This document shows positions 17,996 to 27,167 of a stretch of DNA of 64,000 nt, piece after piece (position 1 is the first letter of the stretch; every line of letters begins with the position of its first letter). The stretch comes from Prolixibacteraceae bacterium (GTDB lineage Bacteria; Bacteroidota; Bacteroidia; Bacteroidales; Prolixibacteraceae). The stretch lies in the NCBI GenBank assembly GCA_028377305.1, contig JAONJW010000003.1, positions 17,696 through 81,695 of the forward strand. Reading direction: 5' to 3'. The translations under genes were made by a program, and so were the position numbers. The notes under the pieces were generated by a model. That model saw nothing but the letters and a program-made list of their open reading frames with translations, searched no databases and was not told the DNA's origin.

Positions 17996-19105
17996 TTACT
18001 TTTCATAGACCTCTTTATAGACTTCTAAAGTAGTTAAAATACTTTTCTCTGTAGTGTGATATTTTAGAACATGTTTATATGCAGCATCAATAATGTGCTT
18101 TCTTTCATGCTGATTATCGAGAAGGTATTTTACATGAACTGCTAATGTTTTATAATCACCTACTTCGGCAGACATTCCTGTTACTCCATTTGTAATAATT
18201 TCAGGTATACCACCAGCACGTGTTGTAACGACAGGACATCTCAGGTGCATTGCTTCCATAATAGAGATCGGAAGACCTTCTCTTTTAGATGTTAGCACGA
18301 AAATGTCAAACTGAGGAATTTTAGATTTTGCATCATCACAGAATCCATAGAAGAAGAAATTCTGTTTTAAGTTAAAGTCTGATACTAATTTTTTAAATGT
18401 TTGAGTTCTCTTTTTATGCCCTCCGATATTAAAAAAGAATACATTTTTCATTTCCATTTTATTAACGAGCTCATTGGCTAGATGAATTAAAACAGAAAGA
18501 TCTTTTGCTTCTGTATGATTCGCAATATTACCAATTATTACTGCATTATCCGGAAGGTTAAATTCGTCTTTTAGTTGAGAGACATTGGGATTGGGGACAT
18601 ATTCTGGATCAATACCATCATATACAACTGTCATTGTATCTACATTGCTAGATTTGATCGTCTTAGAGAAACCTTTAACTACATCTTTAGAAACGCAAAT
18701 AATTTTTTTGATACATCGCATATTGTATTTGACCCTACTGATGAAAGTGGACGAAGAGCTTAGTCCCTTTTTTGCGAAAATTACTTTATAGTCTATATTC
18801 TTTACTACAGTTGCCATATAGTGCCGAGTTACTGCACCGCTATTATGTATATGGATAATATCTGGATTAATCTCAGATAATACTCTACTGTATTCATTTG
18901 CTCCTTTTATTGAATATTTTCCAAAAGGAGATATTGCATAACAATCAACTCCTAACTCTTTTGCTTTGTTATGTAGAGGACTCTCGTTTAAACAAACCAA
19001 AGATTGCTTAATTTCTTTATTAAGAATACTTGATTCTAGTAGGATAACTAGTTGTTGCTCATTACCTCCCCAGAATTTTGCATCGGAGAAATGTACTATA
19101 TGCAT
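17996..19105 (-). CDS. Family 4 glycosyltransferase
   Basis: 369 aa, GT-B fold. The N-terminal acceptor domain starts MHIVHFSDAKFWGGNEQQL, and the C-terminal donor domain contains FFYGFCDDAK and the nucleotide-sugar motif SKREGLPISIMEAMHLRCPVV (split here: SKREGLPISI then MEAMHLRCPVV), with the E-x7-E pattern of retaining GT4 enzymes. Cytoplasmic or peripheral at the membrane. It is the promoter-proximal gene of the minus-strand glycosyltransferase group; the 279-nt gap to the aminotransferase gene is divergent and presumably contains both promoters. Confidence 0.88.
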   Translation of the reverse strand: MHIVHFSDAKFWGGNEQQLVILLESSILNKEIKQSLVCLNESPLHNKAKELGVDCYAISPFGKYSIKGANEYSRVLSEINPDIIHIHNSGAVTRHYMATVVKNIDYKVIFAKKGLSSSSTFISRVKYNMRCIKKIICVSKDVVKGFSKTIKSSNVDTMTVVYDGIDPEYVPNPNVSQLKDEFNLPDNAVIIGNIANHTEAKDLSVLIHLANELVNKMEMKNVFFFNIGGHKKRTQTFKKLVSDFNLKQNFFFYGFCDDAKSKIPQFDIFVLTSKREGLPISIMEAMHLRCPVVTTRAGGIPEIITNGVTGMSAEVGDYKTLAVHVKYLLDNQHERKHIIDAAYKHVLKYHTTEKSILTTLEVYKEVYEK

Positions 19106-19384
19106 AATAACTATTTTTTATTTTGTACAAAGGTAGTATTTTTTTGTTATAAAAATGAAGGTGTCGTTTTAGTTTAAGTGTATGGAAAAGAGGTTGTTAC
19201 TGTTTGGTGTTCGTGACATGTCTTATATATAGTAGTATTTTAAATGTTTCTTCTTTATTTGATTAGTTGACTTTTGCTACAGAATGTTATTATATTTAGT
19301 TGTTTATTCAAAGTGTTAGATGTTTCGTGAAGGATTAATTTATATCATCCCCCTTCACGTGTTTAGTTTTAAATATAAATATCA

Positions 19385-20551
19385 ATGATCAATAAAGTTC
19401 CTTTTTGTAAAGTCGTATGTGACGGTAATGAGTTAAAGTACATAACAGAGGTGATTGAAAGTGGGTGGTTAACAACTGCTTCTAAGACAGCAACCTTCGA
19501 GAAGTTATTTGCAGATTATGTGGATGCCACATATGCATGTGCCGTAAATTCATGTACTGCTGCATTGCATCTAGGCTTAGAAGCTTTGGGTGTTAAAAGA
19601 GGAGATAAGGTCTTTGTTCCTTCCCTAACTTTTACCGCTTCTGCTGAAGTTATTCGATATATGGGGGCAGATCCTGTATTTTTGGATATATGTTATGATA
19701 CCAAAGTAATTACTGCAGATATTTTAGATGCAGCCATTAATGAACATCCCGATGTAAAGCATCTTATCTTGGTTCATTATGGAGGCTATCCAGCTCCTCT
19801 CTTGGACGATGAATCGGAGGGTATAATAGGCATTTGCAAGAGAAATGAGATTAAAATCCTAGAAGATGCAGCTCATGCTTTTCCAACTAAGATTGGAGAG
19901 AAATATATTGGTTCCATAGGAGATATCACCTGTTTTAGTTTCTATGCAAACAAAACCATCACCAGTGGAGAAGGTGGTATGTTAACAACCAACGATTCGG
20001 AGATATTCAATAGGGTGAAGACGATGAGACTTCACGGAATAAACAGAGATGTATGGGATCGTTTTACTTCAGATAAGCCATCTTGGGAGTATGATGTCGT
20101 TGCGCCAGGGTTTAAATATAATATGCCAGATCTAACTGCAGCAATTGGTTTAGCACAGCTGGAAAGGGCTGAAGAGTATCGAAAGAGTCGTCAAGAATCA
20201 GCGGAATATTATTTCCGACATTTATCTTCAGTAGATGCTATTGATTTACCTGTCGTGAATATCCCGAATGAGAACCATGCATGGCATCTCTTTGCGATTG
20301 TTTTAAATGATAAGAGTATGATTAGTCGTAATCTTTTTATTGAAAAACTGTCGGAGAAAGGCATTGGAACTTCGGTTCATTATAAACCGGTTCATTTAAT
20401 GACTTATTATAAGCAGAAATATGGTGGAGTATCAGATTTGTCAAATACTGAGAAAGTGTGGAAAGGCACTGTTTCTCTTCCTCTTTTTCCATTCATGAAA
20501 GAAGAAGAATTAGCTTATGTATGCGATGTAATTAAAGATATTTTAGTTTAA
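19385..20551 (+). CDS. DegT/DnrJ/EryC1/StrS-family sugar aminotransferase
   Basis: 388 aa PLP enzyme, fold type I, that typically aminates a nucleotide-linked 4-keto or 3-keto sugar for surface glycans. The Schiff-base lysine is Lys190 in FYANKTITSGEGG; EDAAHAF (160-166) carries the PLP-ring Asp; NMPDLTAAIGLAQL is the usual C-terminal domain signature. The adjacent glycosyltransferases suggest it makes an amino sugar for the same glycan. No dehydratase or acetyltransferase is nearby, so the rest of the pathway must be elsewhere. Confidence 0.9.
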   Translation: MINKVPFCKVVCDGNELKYITEVIESGWLTTASKTATFEKLFADYVDATYACAVNSCTAALHLGLEALGVKRGDKVFVPSLTFTASAEVIRYMGADPVFLDICYDTKVITADILDAAINEHPDVKHLILVHYGGYPAPLLDDESEGIIGICKRNEIKILEDAAHAFPTKIGEKYIGSIGDITCFSFYANKTITSGEGGMLTTNDSEIFNRVKTMRLHGINRDVWDRFTSDKPSWEYDVVAPGFKYNMPDLTAAIGLAQLERAEEYRKSRQESAEYYFRHLSSVDAIDLPVVNIPNENHAWHLFAIVLNDKSMISRNLFIEKLSEKGIGTSVHYKPVHLMTYYKQKYGGVSDLSNTEKVWKGTVSLPLFPFMKEEELAYVCDVIKDILV

Positions 20552-20569
20552 AAATATTTAGTGTAAAAG

Positions 20570-20604
20570 AAAAGCGGGTGCCCATTCATGGACACCCGCT
20601 TTTT
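20570..20604. terminator. Bidirectional terminator between the aminotransferase and tsf
   Basis: 11-bp stem AAAAGCGGGTG (20570-20580) with its complement (20593-20603), extended by three inner pairs after one mismatch; A and T runs on the outer sides. It lies between convergent genes ending at 20551 and 20629. Confidence 0.9.
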
Positions 20605-20628
20605 AGTGTATCTATAGTAGATCCAGAA

Positions 20629-21453
20629 TTATCCGTTCAAAGAGTTGCGAACCATTCCTGTTACATTAACACCTTTAGCTTCTTGAGCTAGGTATTGAGA
20701 AACAGTCATTTTTCCATCTTTCACGAATGATTGCTCGATAAGAGTATTCTCTTTGAACCACTTGTTAAGTGATCCTTGAGCAATCTTCTCAAGCATATTC
20801 TCTGGCTTACCTTCTTGGCGGAATTTCTCCATTGCAATACGCAACTCGTTCTCAACAGTTTCAGCAGCAACTGCATCTTTGTTGATTGCGATAGGTGCCA
20901 TTGCAGCAGCTTGCATTGCAACGTCTTTTCCAACTTGCTCAGGAACAATACCGTCAAAACCGATCATAGTAGAAAGCTTGTTTCCAGCGTGAATGTAAGG
21001 AGCAACATAAGCTGCTTCTAAACATGCATAGAAAGAAAGATCTAGCTTCTCTCCAACAACACCTGTCTGCTCAGCGATAAACTCACCAACAGTAGTGTTA
21101 TCAATAGCAAGTGCTTTCAACGCCTCAAGATCTGCCACTTTGTTTTCAATCGCTACATCAAGGATTCTTGTTGCAAGAGCAATATAGCTTTCGTTTTTCG
21201 CTACGAAATCAGTTTCACAGTTCAAAACTAGCATTGCACCAAAAGTATTATCAGCTGAAGTTTTTGCGATACAAACTCCTTCAGTTGCTTCACGATCAGC
21301 ACGCTTGTTTGCGATTGCTTTACCACGCTCACGGATGATCTCAACAGCACGATCGTAATCACCTTCAGCCTCAGTTAAAGCTTTCTTACAATCCATCATA
21401 CCAGCGCCTGTTGCTTTACGCAACTTCATTACATCTTTTGCATTTACAGACAT
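20629..21453 (-). CDS. tsf: Elongation factor Ts
   Basis: 274 aa. Nucleotide-exchange factor for EF-Tu. The N-terminal UBA-like domain (VMKLRKATGAGMMDCKKAL) and the core NCETDFVAKNE motif that inserts toward the EF-Tu Mg site are intact. It is the last gene of rplM-rpsI-rpsB-tsf, 25 nt after rpsB, and ends at the bidirectional terminator. Confidence 0.97.
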   Translation of the reverse strand: MSVNAKDVMKLRKATGAGMMDCKKALTEAEGDYDRAVEIIRERGKAIANKRADREATEGVCIAKTSADNTFGAMLVLNCETDFVAKNESYIALATRILDVAIENKVADLEALKALAIDNTTVGEFIAEQTGVVGEKLDLSFYACLEAAYVAPYIHAGNKLSTMIGFDGIVPEQVGKDVAMQAAAMAPIAINKDAVAAETVENELRIAMEKFRQEGKPENMLEKIAQGSLNKWFKENTLIEQSFVKDGKMTVSQYLAQEAKGVNVTGMVRNSLNG

Positions 21454-21478
21454 GGGTCAGAAAATATTAGGTTGAAAA

Positions 21479-22237
21479 TTATTTATCTTCTTTAGCAGCC
21501 TCTTTCTTAGAAGCTTCTTTCTCTTTATTATCCTTTTCACGATCCATCTTACGCTCAGTAAGACCTTCTTTAATAGCATCAGCCATAATAGAAAGAACAA
21601 GCTCGATAGATTGAGAAGCGTCATCGTTAGCTGGAATTACAAAGTCAATATCTTGTGGATTTGAGTTTGTATCAACCATACCGAAAACTGGAATACCAAG
21701 GCGTTTTGCCTCACGTACAGCAATCTTCTCTTTCATCACGTCAACTACAAATAATGCAGCTGGAAGACGAGATAGATCAGAGATAGATCCCAATACTTTC
21801 TCTAGTTTCGCACGTTGACGAGTAATTTGAAGCTTTTCACGCTTAGATAAGTTTGACCAGCTACTCTCATCTTTCATCAACTTATCGATAGTAGTCATTT
21901 TCTTAACTGCCTTACGGATAGTAGGGAAGTTAGTTAACATACCACCAGCCCAACGCTCAGCGATATAAGGCATGTTGATTTCGCTAATTTTTTCAGCTAC
22001 GATAGTTTTCGCTTGCTTCTTAGTAGCAACGAAAAGGATTTTACGACCAGACTTCGCAATTTGCTTAAGTGCAGCAGCAGATTCGTCAATTTTAACTACA
22101 GTCTTCTGAAGATCGATAATATGAATACCGTTTTTCTCCATGAAGATGTATGGAGCCATATTTGGATTCCACTTTCTTTTAAGGTGACCAAAATGTACAC
22201 CTGCTTCTAGCAATTGCTGAAAATCAGTTCTAGGCAT
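21479..22237 (-). CDS. rpsB: 30S ribosomal protein S2
   Basis: 252 aa. Starts with the family pattern LLEAGVHFGHLKRKWNP and contains FVATKKQAK, AERWAGGMLTNF and the conserved VDTNSNP near residue 188. The C-terminus is a Lys/Glu-rich extension common in Bacteroidota. It is separated from rpsI by 105 nt containing a hairpin (separate entry), so it may have its own leader or partly separate expression. Confidence 0.97.
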   Translation of the reverse strand: MPRTDFQQLLEAGVHFGHLKRKWNPNMAPYIFMEKNGIHIIDLQKTVVKIDESAAALKQIAKSGRKILFVATKKQAKTIVAEKISEINMPYIAERWAGGMLTNFPTIRKAVKKMTTIDKLMKDESSWSNLSKREKLQITRQRAKLEKVLGSISDLSRLPAALFVVDVMKEKIAVREAKRLGIPVFGMVDTNSNPQDIDFVIPANDDASQSIELVLSIMADAIKEGLTERKMDREKDNKEKEASKKEAAKEDK

Positions 22238-22266
22238 AATAAATAATGTTTACTTTCTGTTTAAGC

Positions 22267-22304
22267 AACCTCAAAGTAGTTCCACAAAGGAGATCTTCGA
22301 GGTT
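22267..22304 (-). promoter_or_regulatory. Hairpin in the rpsB leader
   Basis: Read on the minus strand, a 10-bp stem (22295-22304 with 22267-22276, one G-U pair) encloses an 18-nt loop, about 30 nt upstream of the rpsB start. S2 is known to repress its own operon through a leader RNA in enterobacteria; a Bacteroidota equivalent here is inference. Confidence 0.4.
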
Positions 22305-22342
22305 TAGATACTAAACAAAAATATGTTTTAATAAAAATGATA

Positions 22343-22729
22343 TTAACGCTTCGAGAATTGGAATTGTTTACGAGCTTTAGGCTGACCTGGTTTCTTACGT
22401 TCAACCTCACGAGGGTCACGTGTCATGAATCCAGCTTTACGAAGATCAGACTTAACTGCTTCGTCAATCATTACTAAAGCACGAGAAATACCAAGACGAG
22501 CAGCTTCCGCTTGTCCTTTGTATCCACCACCATCAAGGTTGATTTGGATATCATACTTCTCAACTACATCAAGAAGAAGTAGAGGTTGTCTAACGATATA
22601 CTGTAGTATATCTGATGGGAAGTAAGTTGCAATATCACGCTTGTTAATTGTGATTTTACCAGCACCCTCTTTCACGTAAACACGTGCAACTGCGGCTTTT
22701 CTTCTACCAATTGCGTTTATAGTCTCCAT
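22343..22729 (-). CDS. rpsI: 30S ribosomal protein S9
   Basis: 128 aa. Opens with INAIGRRKAAVARVYV and ends with the S9 signature KARKQFQFSKR, whose C-terminal basic tail reaches the P-site tRNA. It is five bases after rplM and transcribed with it. Confidence 0.98.
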   Translation of the reverse strand: METINAIGRRKAAVARVYVKEGAGKITINKRDIATYFPSDILQYIVRQPLLLLDVVEKYDIQINLDGGGYKGQAEAARLGISRALVMIDEAVKSDLRKAGFMTRDPREVERKKPGQPKARKQFQFSKR

Positions 22730-22734
22730 ACTAC

Positions 22735-23190
22735 TTATTTAATGTCATCTAGGTTAATAACTCTAGGTTGTTGAGCTTCTTGGTTGTGCTCACCACCTAC
22801 ATAAACTTTTAAGTTTGTAAAGATCTTACGACCTAGACGGTTTTTAGGTAACATACCTTTAACCGCTTTCTCTACTAAACGCTCTGGGTATTTAGCAAGA
22901 ATATCTTCCGCAGTCATAGAACGTTGTCCCCCTGGGAATCCAGTGTGACGAAGGTACTCTTTCTGTGTAAGTTTCTTACCTGTCAAACGAACCTTCTCAG
23001 CATTGATAATGATTACGTTATCTCCACAATCCACGTGAGGTGTGAATGATGGTTTGTTCTTTCCACGCAAAATTTTAGCAACTTTACTGGCAAGACGTCC
23101 TAGTACTAGGTCTGTAGCATCTACTACAACCCACTCTTTTTTTACCGTAGCGTTATTCGCTGATACGGTTTTGTAGCTTAAAGTATCCAC
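22735..23190 (-). CDS. rplM: 50S ribosomal protein L13
   Basis: 151 aa. VVDATDLVLGRLASKVAK, HVDCGDNVIIINAEKV and MLPKNRLGRKIF are diagnostic. First gene of the operon, preceded by a leader of about 160 nt and a consensus promoter. Confidence 0.98.
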   Translation of the reverse strand: MDTLSYKTVSANNATVKKEWVVVDATDLVLGRLASKVAKILRGKNKPSFTPHVDCGDNVIIINAEKVRLTGKKLTQKEYLRHTGFPGGQRSMTAEDILAKYPERLVEKAVKGMLPKNRLGRKIFTNLKVYVGGEHNQEAQQPRVINLDDIK

Positions 23191-23350
23191 TTGCTTCTTT
23201 TTAATTTAAATAAATATAAAAATTAACAATTACGTTTTATTCTTAAAAACTCATCATCTTCGGATGTATCTGATATCCATAAAGTGGAGCTAACACCTAT
23301 GTTTCTAGACACATTCAAGACTACAGTTCACAAGTATGGATGGTAATTGA
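23191..23350 (-). promoter_or_regulatory. rplM leader RNA, candidate L13 autoregulatory element
   Basis: The transcript from the promoter at 23355-23383 would carry about 160 nt before the L13 start. The distal half is not purely AT-rich and contains several potential short helices; the proximal 60 nt are AT-rich. An L13 leader motif specific to Bacteroidia has been described in the ribosomal-leader literature, so this is the expected location, but I cannot confirm the consensus by eye. Confidence 0.45.
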
Positions 23351-23354
23351 GCCG

Positions 23355-23383
23355 CAAAGATAGTGTTTTTTACTGTATTTCAA
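23355..23383 (-). promoter_or_regulatory. Promoter of the rplM-rpsI-rpsB-tsf operon
   Basis: On the minus strand: a -33 TTG (23383-23381), about 18 nt spacer, then TATCTTTG (23362-23355), an exact TAnnTTTG match. Expected transcription start about 23350. Confidence 0.8.
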
Positions 23384-23550
23384 TAAGAAAGCTATTTTTT
23401 TTGTCATCGTTTACTAAGCCATTGAAGAACTCTCCCATTTTAACTGTTACAGCACAGATTTTATCTTGAAACAGTATCATTATTTGTGAACTAATAGGAG
23501 ATGAGGTTTGTTATTTATTTAATAATAGGGGTATCCCTAAAATAGGAATT

Positions 23551-24177
23551 ATGGTTAAAACGATAGTTAAAAGAACAAAAGTCCGCTCACGTTCTGAACA
23601 ACATCGACCGTCTCGCAGTCCAGTTTCAGATTCTGTTGGATTGGATAAAGGTTCCCGTAAGCAACAATTGAATAGGGATAAGTTTAGGCAGTGCAGTCGT
23701 TTAATGAAGTTGACAAAGAGAGTGTGGGATGAAGGATTCTTTTCGACACAAGATAGAAATAGTTATCGGGAGTGCTTCTCTTATAATATGAATTATGCTT
23801 TTACATGGAATGGGAAGCGGTGGATACTTGATCCTGCTAAAGTTTTGTTATCAAAGCGTATTCCTAAGTTTCGCCCTAAAGATATCTCTGTTGAATCTAA
23901 TGAATTTGAGGTGTTTTTTAGAATTGATAAAATGGAGATTACTAATGATTCTAGTGGAGGATACGCTATCTTCATTGATGATAATATGGAGGAGGTTCTC
24001 ATAGTTGAAATACATCGATTGGGTGATAATCTGTTCACGACTTTAATCCCATCATATTTTAAAGCTAAATATTTCTATTTACACCTCTCTCTTTATCGTT
24101 CTTTTTGCGTGGACGATGTTACCTCTCGTGAGGTATATGATTCTGTATTTTTAGGTAATTTTAAAGGCTTAAAATAA
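23551..24177 (+). CDS. DUF6266-like protein
   Basis: 208 aa, no signal peptide, strongly basic N-terminus. The order of elements (QQLNRDKFRQ, a conserved NSYRECFSYNMNYAF segment, then FDDN-like IFIDDNMEEVLIVE and a closing VYDSVFLGNF) resembles the Bacteroidota DUF6266 family, which has no known function. The usual N-terminal Gly-rich GxxGK segment of that family is replaced by a Ser/Arg-rich stretch, so this would be a divergent member. Assigned from remembered family features only. The upstream region to 23350 is divergent from rplM. Confidence 0.55.
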   Translation: MVKTIVKRTKVRSRSEQHRPSRSPVSDSVGLDKGSRKQQLNRDKFRQCSRLMKLTKRVWDEGFFSTQDRNSYRECFSYNMNYAFTWNGKRWILDPAKVLLSKRIPKFRPKDISVESNEFEVFFRIDKMEITNDSSGGYAIFIDDNMEEVLIVEIHRLGDNLFTTLIPSYFKAKYFYLHLSLYRSFCVDDVTSREVYDSVFLGNFKGLK

Positions 24178-24184
24178 AATTATT

Positions 24185-24313
24185 ATGGCTATCATGAGTT
24201 TATATAACTACCGAAAACGTTTGCGGAGGTTATCTTTTGTAAATCATGTAGTTGGTGGGTTTTCTGCAGCTAAATATTTATATCTTCGTATAGAAGAAAT
24301 GTCTATTATTTAA
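24185..24313 (+). CDS. Possible 42-aa small protein
   Basis: A short frame starting eight bases after the DUF6266-like stop and ending 16 bases before the glycoside hydrolase gene. It encodes a basic peptide (MAIMSLYNYRKRLRRL at the start, then a hydrophobic centre). The tight spacing to both neighbours is the only support; it could equally be untranslated spacer. Confidence 0.25.
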   Translation: MAIMSLYNYRKRLRRLSFVNHVVGGFSAAKYLYLRIEEMSII

Positions 24314-24328
24314 AATCAGATCCAGAAT

Positions 24329-27061
24329 ATGTTACAGTGGAAAAAGTTTAATGAGATAGCTAGGCTCATGGCTATTCTTGTTGGTTTCAGTAGTATTTTA
24401 ACTGCTTGTCAAGATGATAAACCAATATATGAGAGCCAATCTTTCTCTATCTATAAAGATCGAGTGGAACAGGGGGCTTACACTGCAAAGGTCCATTCGA
24501 ATACCCATATGACTTCTAATTATGAAAGTCCTTTAAATAGTATTAGTCGTGCTGTCGAATTTAAGTATAGTTTGAATAAGCAAGACAATGACCTTCCTAT
24601 TAATGTCAATCGACGTATTGTAATTAGACCTGAAAATGGGGTTTTTGTTACTCCCATTTCAACGTTTGGTGTGAACAATGCAGATACTACATCCGTGGAT
24701 GATGTGAATGATCTTTTAGAGCCAAAGACCAAAGTTGTTTTTCGTCTAGATTTAAGAGATGTTTTGGCATCGTTCGAAGAGAAAGGATATTACGAAGATC
24801 GTAGTGGAGAAAGAGTAATGAAGCGTGATTTCAATGGTGTATATATTGCTGGAGGTGTTCCACCTCTTTCTTGGGATTTCGAGAATTTTGGTGATTATCA
24901 ACAGATGAAAGATCCCGACGGAGATGGCATTTATGAGATTAGCTATGAGTTTAATGTGTTTAATCCAGATAGGCATGTCGCAGAAGCGTGGAAATTGAAG
25001 AGTGATATTTCAGAATATCCTCAGTTTAGTTCTGATATTCCTCTGTTGAATGCTCTTTATGCGATGGCTTTGGAAGAGGCAAAAGCGGATAGTGAAAAGG
25101 ATGGAACATGGAGAACTGGACAGAAATGGGGTGGGGTATGGACACGTGATGTGAGCTATTCTACCATCTTAGGTGTTGGAATGATTGATCCTACAAGATC
25201 TCTCACTTCTTTGAGAAAGAAGGTGAGAGGTGGTCGCATTGTCCAGGATACTGGCTCTGGAGGGGCTTGGCCAGTATCTTCAGATAGAGTGGTGTGGACA
25301 CTTGCTGCATGGGAAGTATATAAGATCATGGGCGATGATGCATGGTTGAAAGAGGCATATGACATTATCTCCAAATCGGTAGAGGATGATTGGAAGATTG
25401 TTTACGATCCAATGACAGGGTTGATGCGTGGCGAATCTTCATTCTTAGATTGGAGAAAACAGACTTATCCACGATGGATGGATAATGTGGATATTTATAG
25501 CTCTAAGAATCTAGGTACGAATGCAGCACATTATGAAGTGTATCAGATTTTGCAACAGATGGCTGCGCTACTTGGTGATAATGAGAAGCTGTTGGTTTAT
25601 AAGCAACGAGCAGAGTCGTTGAAGCTCGCGATAAATAAACATCTATGGCAACCCCAAAGTGGATATTATGGACAATACCTCTATGGAAGAGGAGCAGATG
25701 TGCTTTCTCCAAAGTCGGAAACATTGGGTGAAGCATTTACTGTGTTGTTCGATGTTGCTGATCATCAAAAGAGTGAGTCGGTAATTTCAAAGATGCCTGT
25801 GGTTGCTTATGGTGCACCATGTGTTTATCCACAGATTCCAAGTATACGTCCTTATCACAATAATGGTATATGGCCATTTGTTCAGGCGTTCTATAATCAA
25901 GCTGCCGCAAAGGTTGGTAACGAAAAGGCGTTAAATGCAGGATTGGCATCGATCTATAGAGCTGCTGCTCTATTCTTGACTAATAAAGAGAATATGGTTG
26001 CTGATAATGGTGATTTTGTTACTGCTTTAAATTCAAGTGAGATGTTGTGGAGTATTAGTGGCAACCTGAGTATGATTTACAAAGTGTTCTTTGGAGTGGA
26101 TATCAATGCCCAAGGGATTTTGTCGTTTCATCCAGTGGTCCCAGAGTCATATCAAGGGAAGAAGAGTTTAACTAATTTAAAACTTCGTAAGGCTACCATT
26201 GATATTACGATGGAAGGTTTTGGTCGTCATATTTCCGAGATGTATGTTAATGGCAAGCGTGTGGATAATAAGCTTGACTTGAATGAATCGAAACATTATA
26301 AGGTGAAAATAGTTCTTGATAACAAAGGTTTTGGTGAAGGTCAAGATGTCAATATGGTAGCCAATAAGTTCCAGTTGGAGATGCCACAAAATGTACGTTG
26401 TGAGAGTGGTAAGATATACTGGGATCGAGTAGAGGGTGCCACAGGGTATCTTGTTTACAATGATGGGAAATGTCTTTCTACGGTACCAACAGATGAAAAA
26501 GCTCCATCATTCTCTTTTGACTTACCAAAGTCCGATGGTTTGACACATCGTTATTCTATCATAGCTAAAGGGGGTGATGATCTACTCAATTCATATATGT
26601 CTTCCCCAATATTGTACAGTAGCCATCCTACGAATGAACAGACGATACTATTAAGATCGTATGCTAAAGACAAGCAGGTTTCTATTCCTAATGTAGATAA
26701 AAAGATGGTTGAACTTTCGGTAGCGGGGGTTAATAATGTAGTTATGGTTCCCATTCGTACGAAGAGAGGAAAGCACTATCAATTCTATGTTAATTATGCC
26801 AATGGAAATGGGCCATGGAATACAGATAATAAATGTGCTATTCGATCGGTTTATGTTGATGGAGTGTATGTTGATCCTTTGGTGATGCCACAACGTGGGG
26901 TTAACGAATGGGGGTCGATAGGACATTCAAACATTATATCATTCACAGCGAAAGGTTCTAAGACTATGATTAAGATCTGTTTCGAGAAAGAGAATCGCAA
27001 TATGAATATCCAAGTCAATCAAGCTTTGGTAAAGGATATGAAGGTATTCGAAGTGGAGTAG
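24329..27061 (+). CDS. Lipoprotein (alpha/alpha)6-barrel glycoside hydrolase
   Basis: 910 aa. The lipobox LTAC gives acylated Cys27, so it is anchored to the membrane and probably acts in the periplasm or at the surface. An N-terminal beta domain (to about residue 230) is followed by a six-hairpin barrel. WGGVWTRDVSYS (about 268-279, with a candidate catalytic Asp), LDWRKQTYPRW and SETLGEAF (about 461-468, candidate Glu) are typical of GH63/GH78/amylo-glucosidase-like enzymes, and HPVVPES marks the end of the barrel. The last 200 residues are beta-rich. The exact GH family and substrate cannot be fixed by eye; alpha-glucoside or rhamnoside hydrolysis is plausible. No other polysaccharide-utilisation genes are adjacent. 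Confidence 0.7.
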   Translation: MLQWKKFNEIARLMAILVGFSSILTACQDDKPIYESQSFSIYKDRVEQGAYTAKVHSNTHMTSNYESPLNSISRAVEFKYSLNKQDNDLPINVNRRIVIRPENGVFVTPISTFGVNNADTTSVDDVNDLLEPKTKVVFRLDLRDVLASFEEKGYYEDRSGERVMKRDFNGVYIAGGVPPLSWDFENFGDYQQMKDPDGDGIYEISYEFNVFNPDRHVAEAWKLKSDISEYPQFSSDIPLLNALYAMALEEAKADSEKDGTWRTGQKWGGVWTRDVSYSTILGVGMIDPTRSLTSLRKKVRGGRIVQDTGSGGAWPVSSDRVVWTLAAWEVYKIMGDDAWLKEAYDIISKSVEDDWKIVYDPMTGLMRGESSFLDWRKQTYPRWMDNVDIYSSKNLGTNAAHYEVYQILQQMAALLGDNEKLLVYKQRAESLKLAINKHLWQPQSGYYGQYLYGRGADVLSPKSETLGEAFTVLFDVADHQKSESVISKMPVVAYGAPCVYPQIPSIRPYHNNGIWPFVQAFYNQAAAKVGNEKALNAGLASIYRAAALFLTNKENMVADNGDFVTALNSSEMLWSISGNLSMIYKVFFGVDINAQGILSFHPVVPESYQGKKSLTNLKLRKATIDITMEGFGRHISEMYVNGKRVDNKLDLNESKHYKVKIVLDNKGFGEGQDVNMVANKFQLEMPQNVRCESGKIYWDRVEGATGYLVYNDGKCLSTVPTDEKAPSFSFDLPKSDGLTHRYSIIAKGGDDLLNSYMSSPILYSSHPTNEQTILLRSYAKDKQVSIPNVDKKMVELSVAGVNNVVMVPIRTKRGKHYQFYVNYANGNGPWNTDNKCAIRSVYVDGVYVDPLVMPQRGVNEWGSIGHSNIISFTAKGSKTMIKICFEKENRNMNIQVNQALVKDMKVFEVE

Positions 27062-27102
27062 TTACTCGTGTTGTTCGAATAGCGTAAAATATTAAAATAG
27101 AA

Positions 27103-27143
27103 TAGCCATCTTCCGACAGTTTTGCTGTTAAGGAGGATGGCTA
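27103..27143. terminator. Bidirectional terminator between the glycoside hydrolase and transporter genes
   Basis: 12-bp stem (27103-27114 with 27132-27143, one imperfect pair), lying between convergent genes ending at 27061 and 27168. Confidence 0.7.
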
Positions 27144-27167
27144 ATCTGTTTTTATAGTCGTTGGTTC

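Noticed and set aside
24185..24313. Considered calling the 42-aa frame a firm small-protein gene
   Set aside because: Only its tight spacing supports it. Kept in the list at low confidence, but not raised as a finding.
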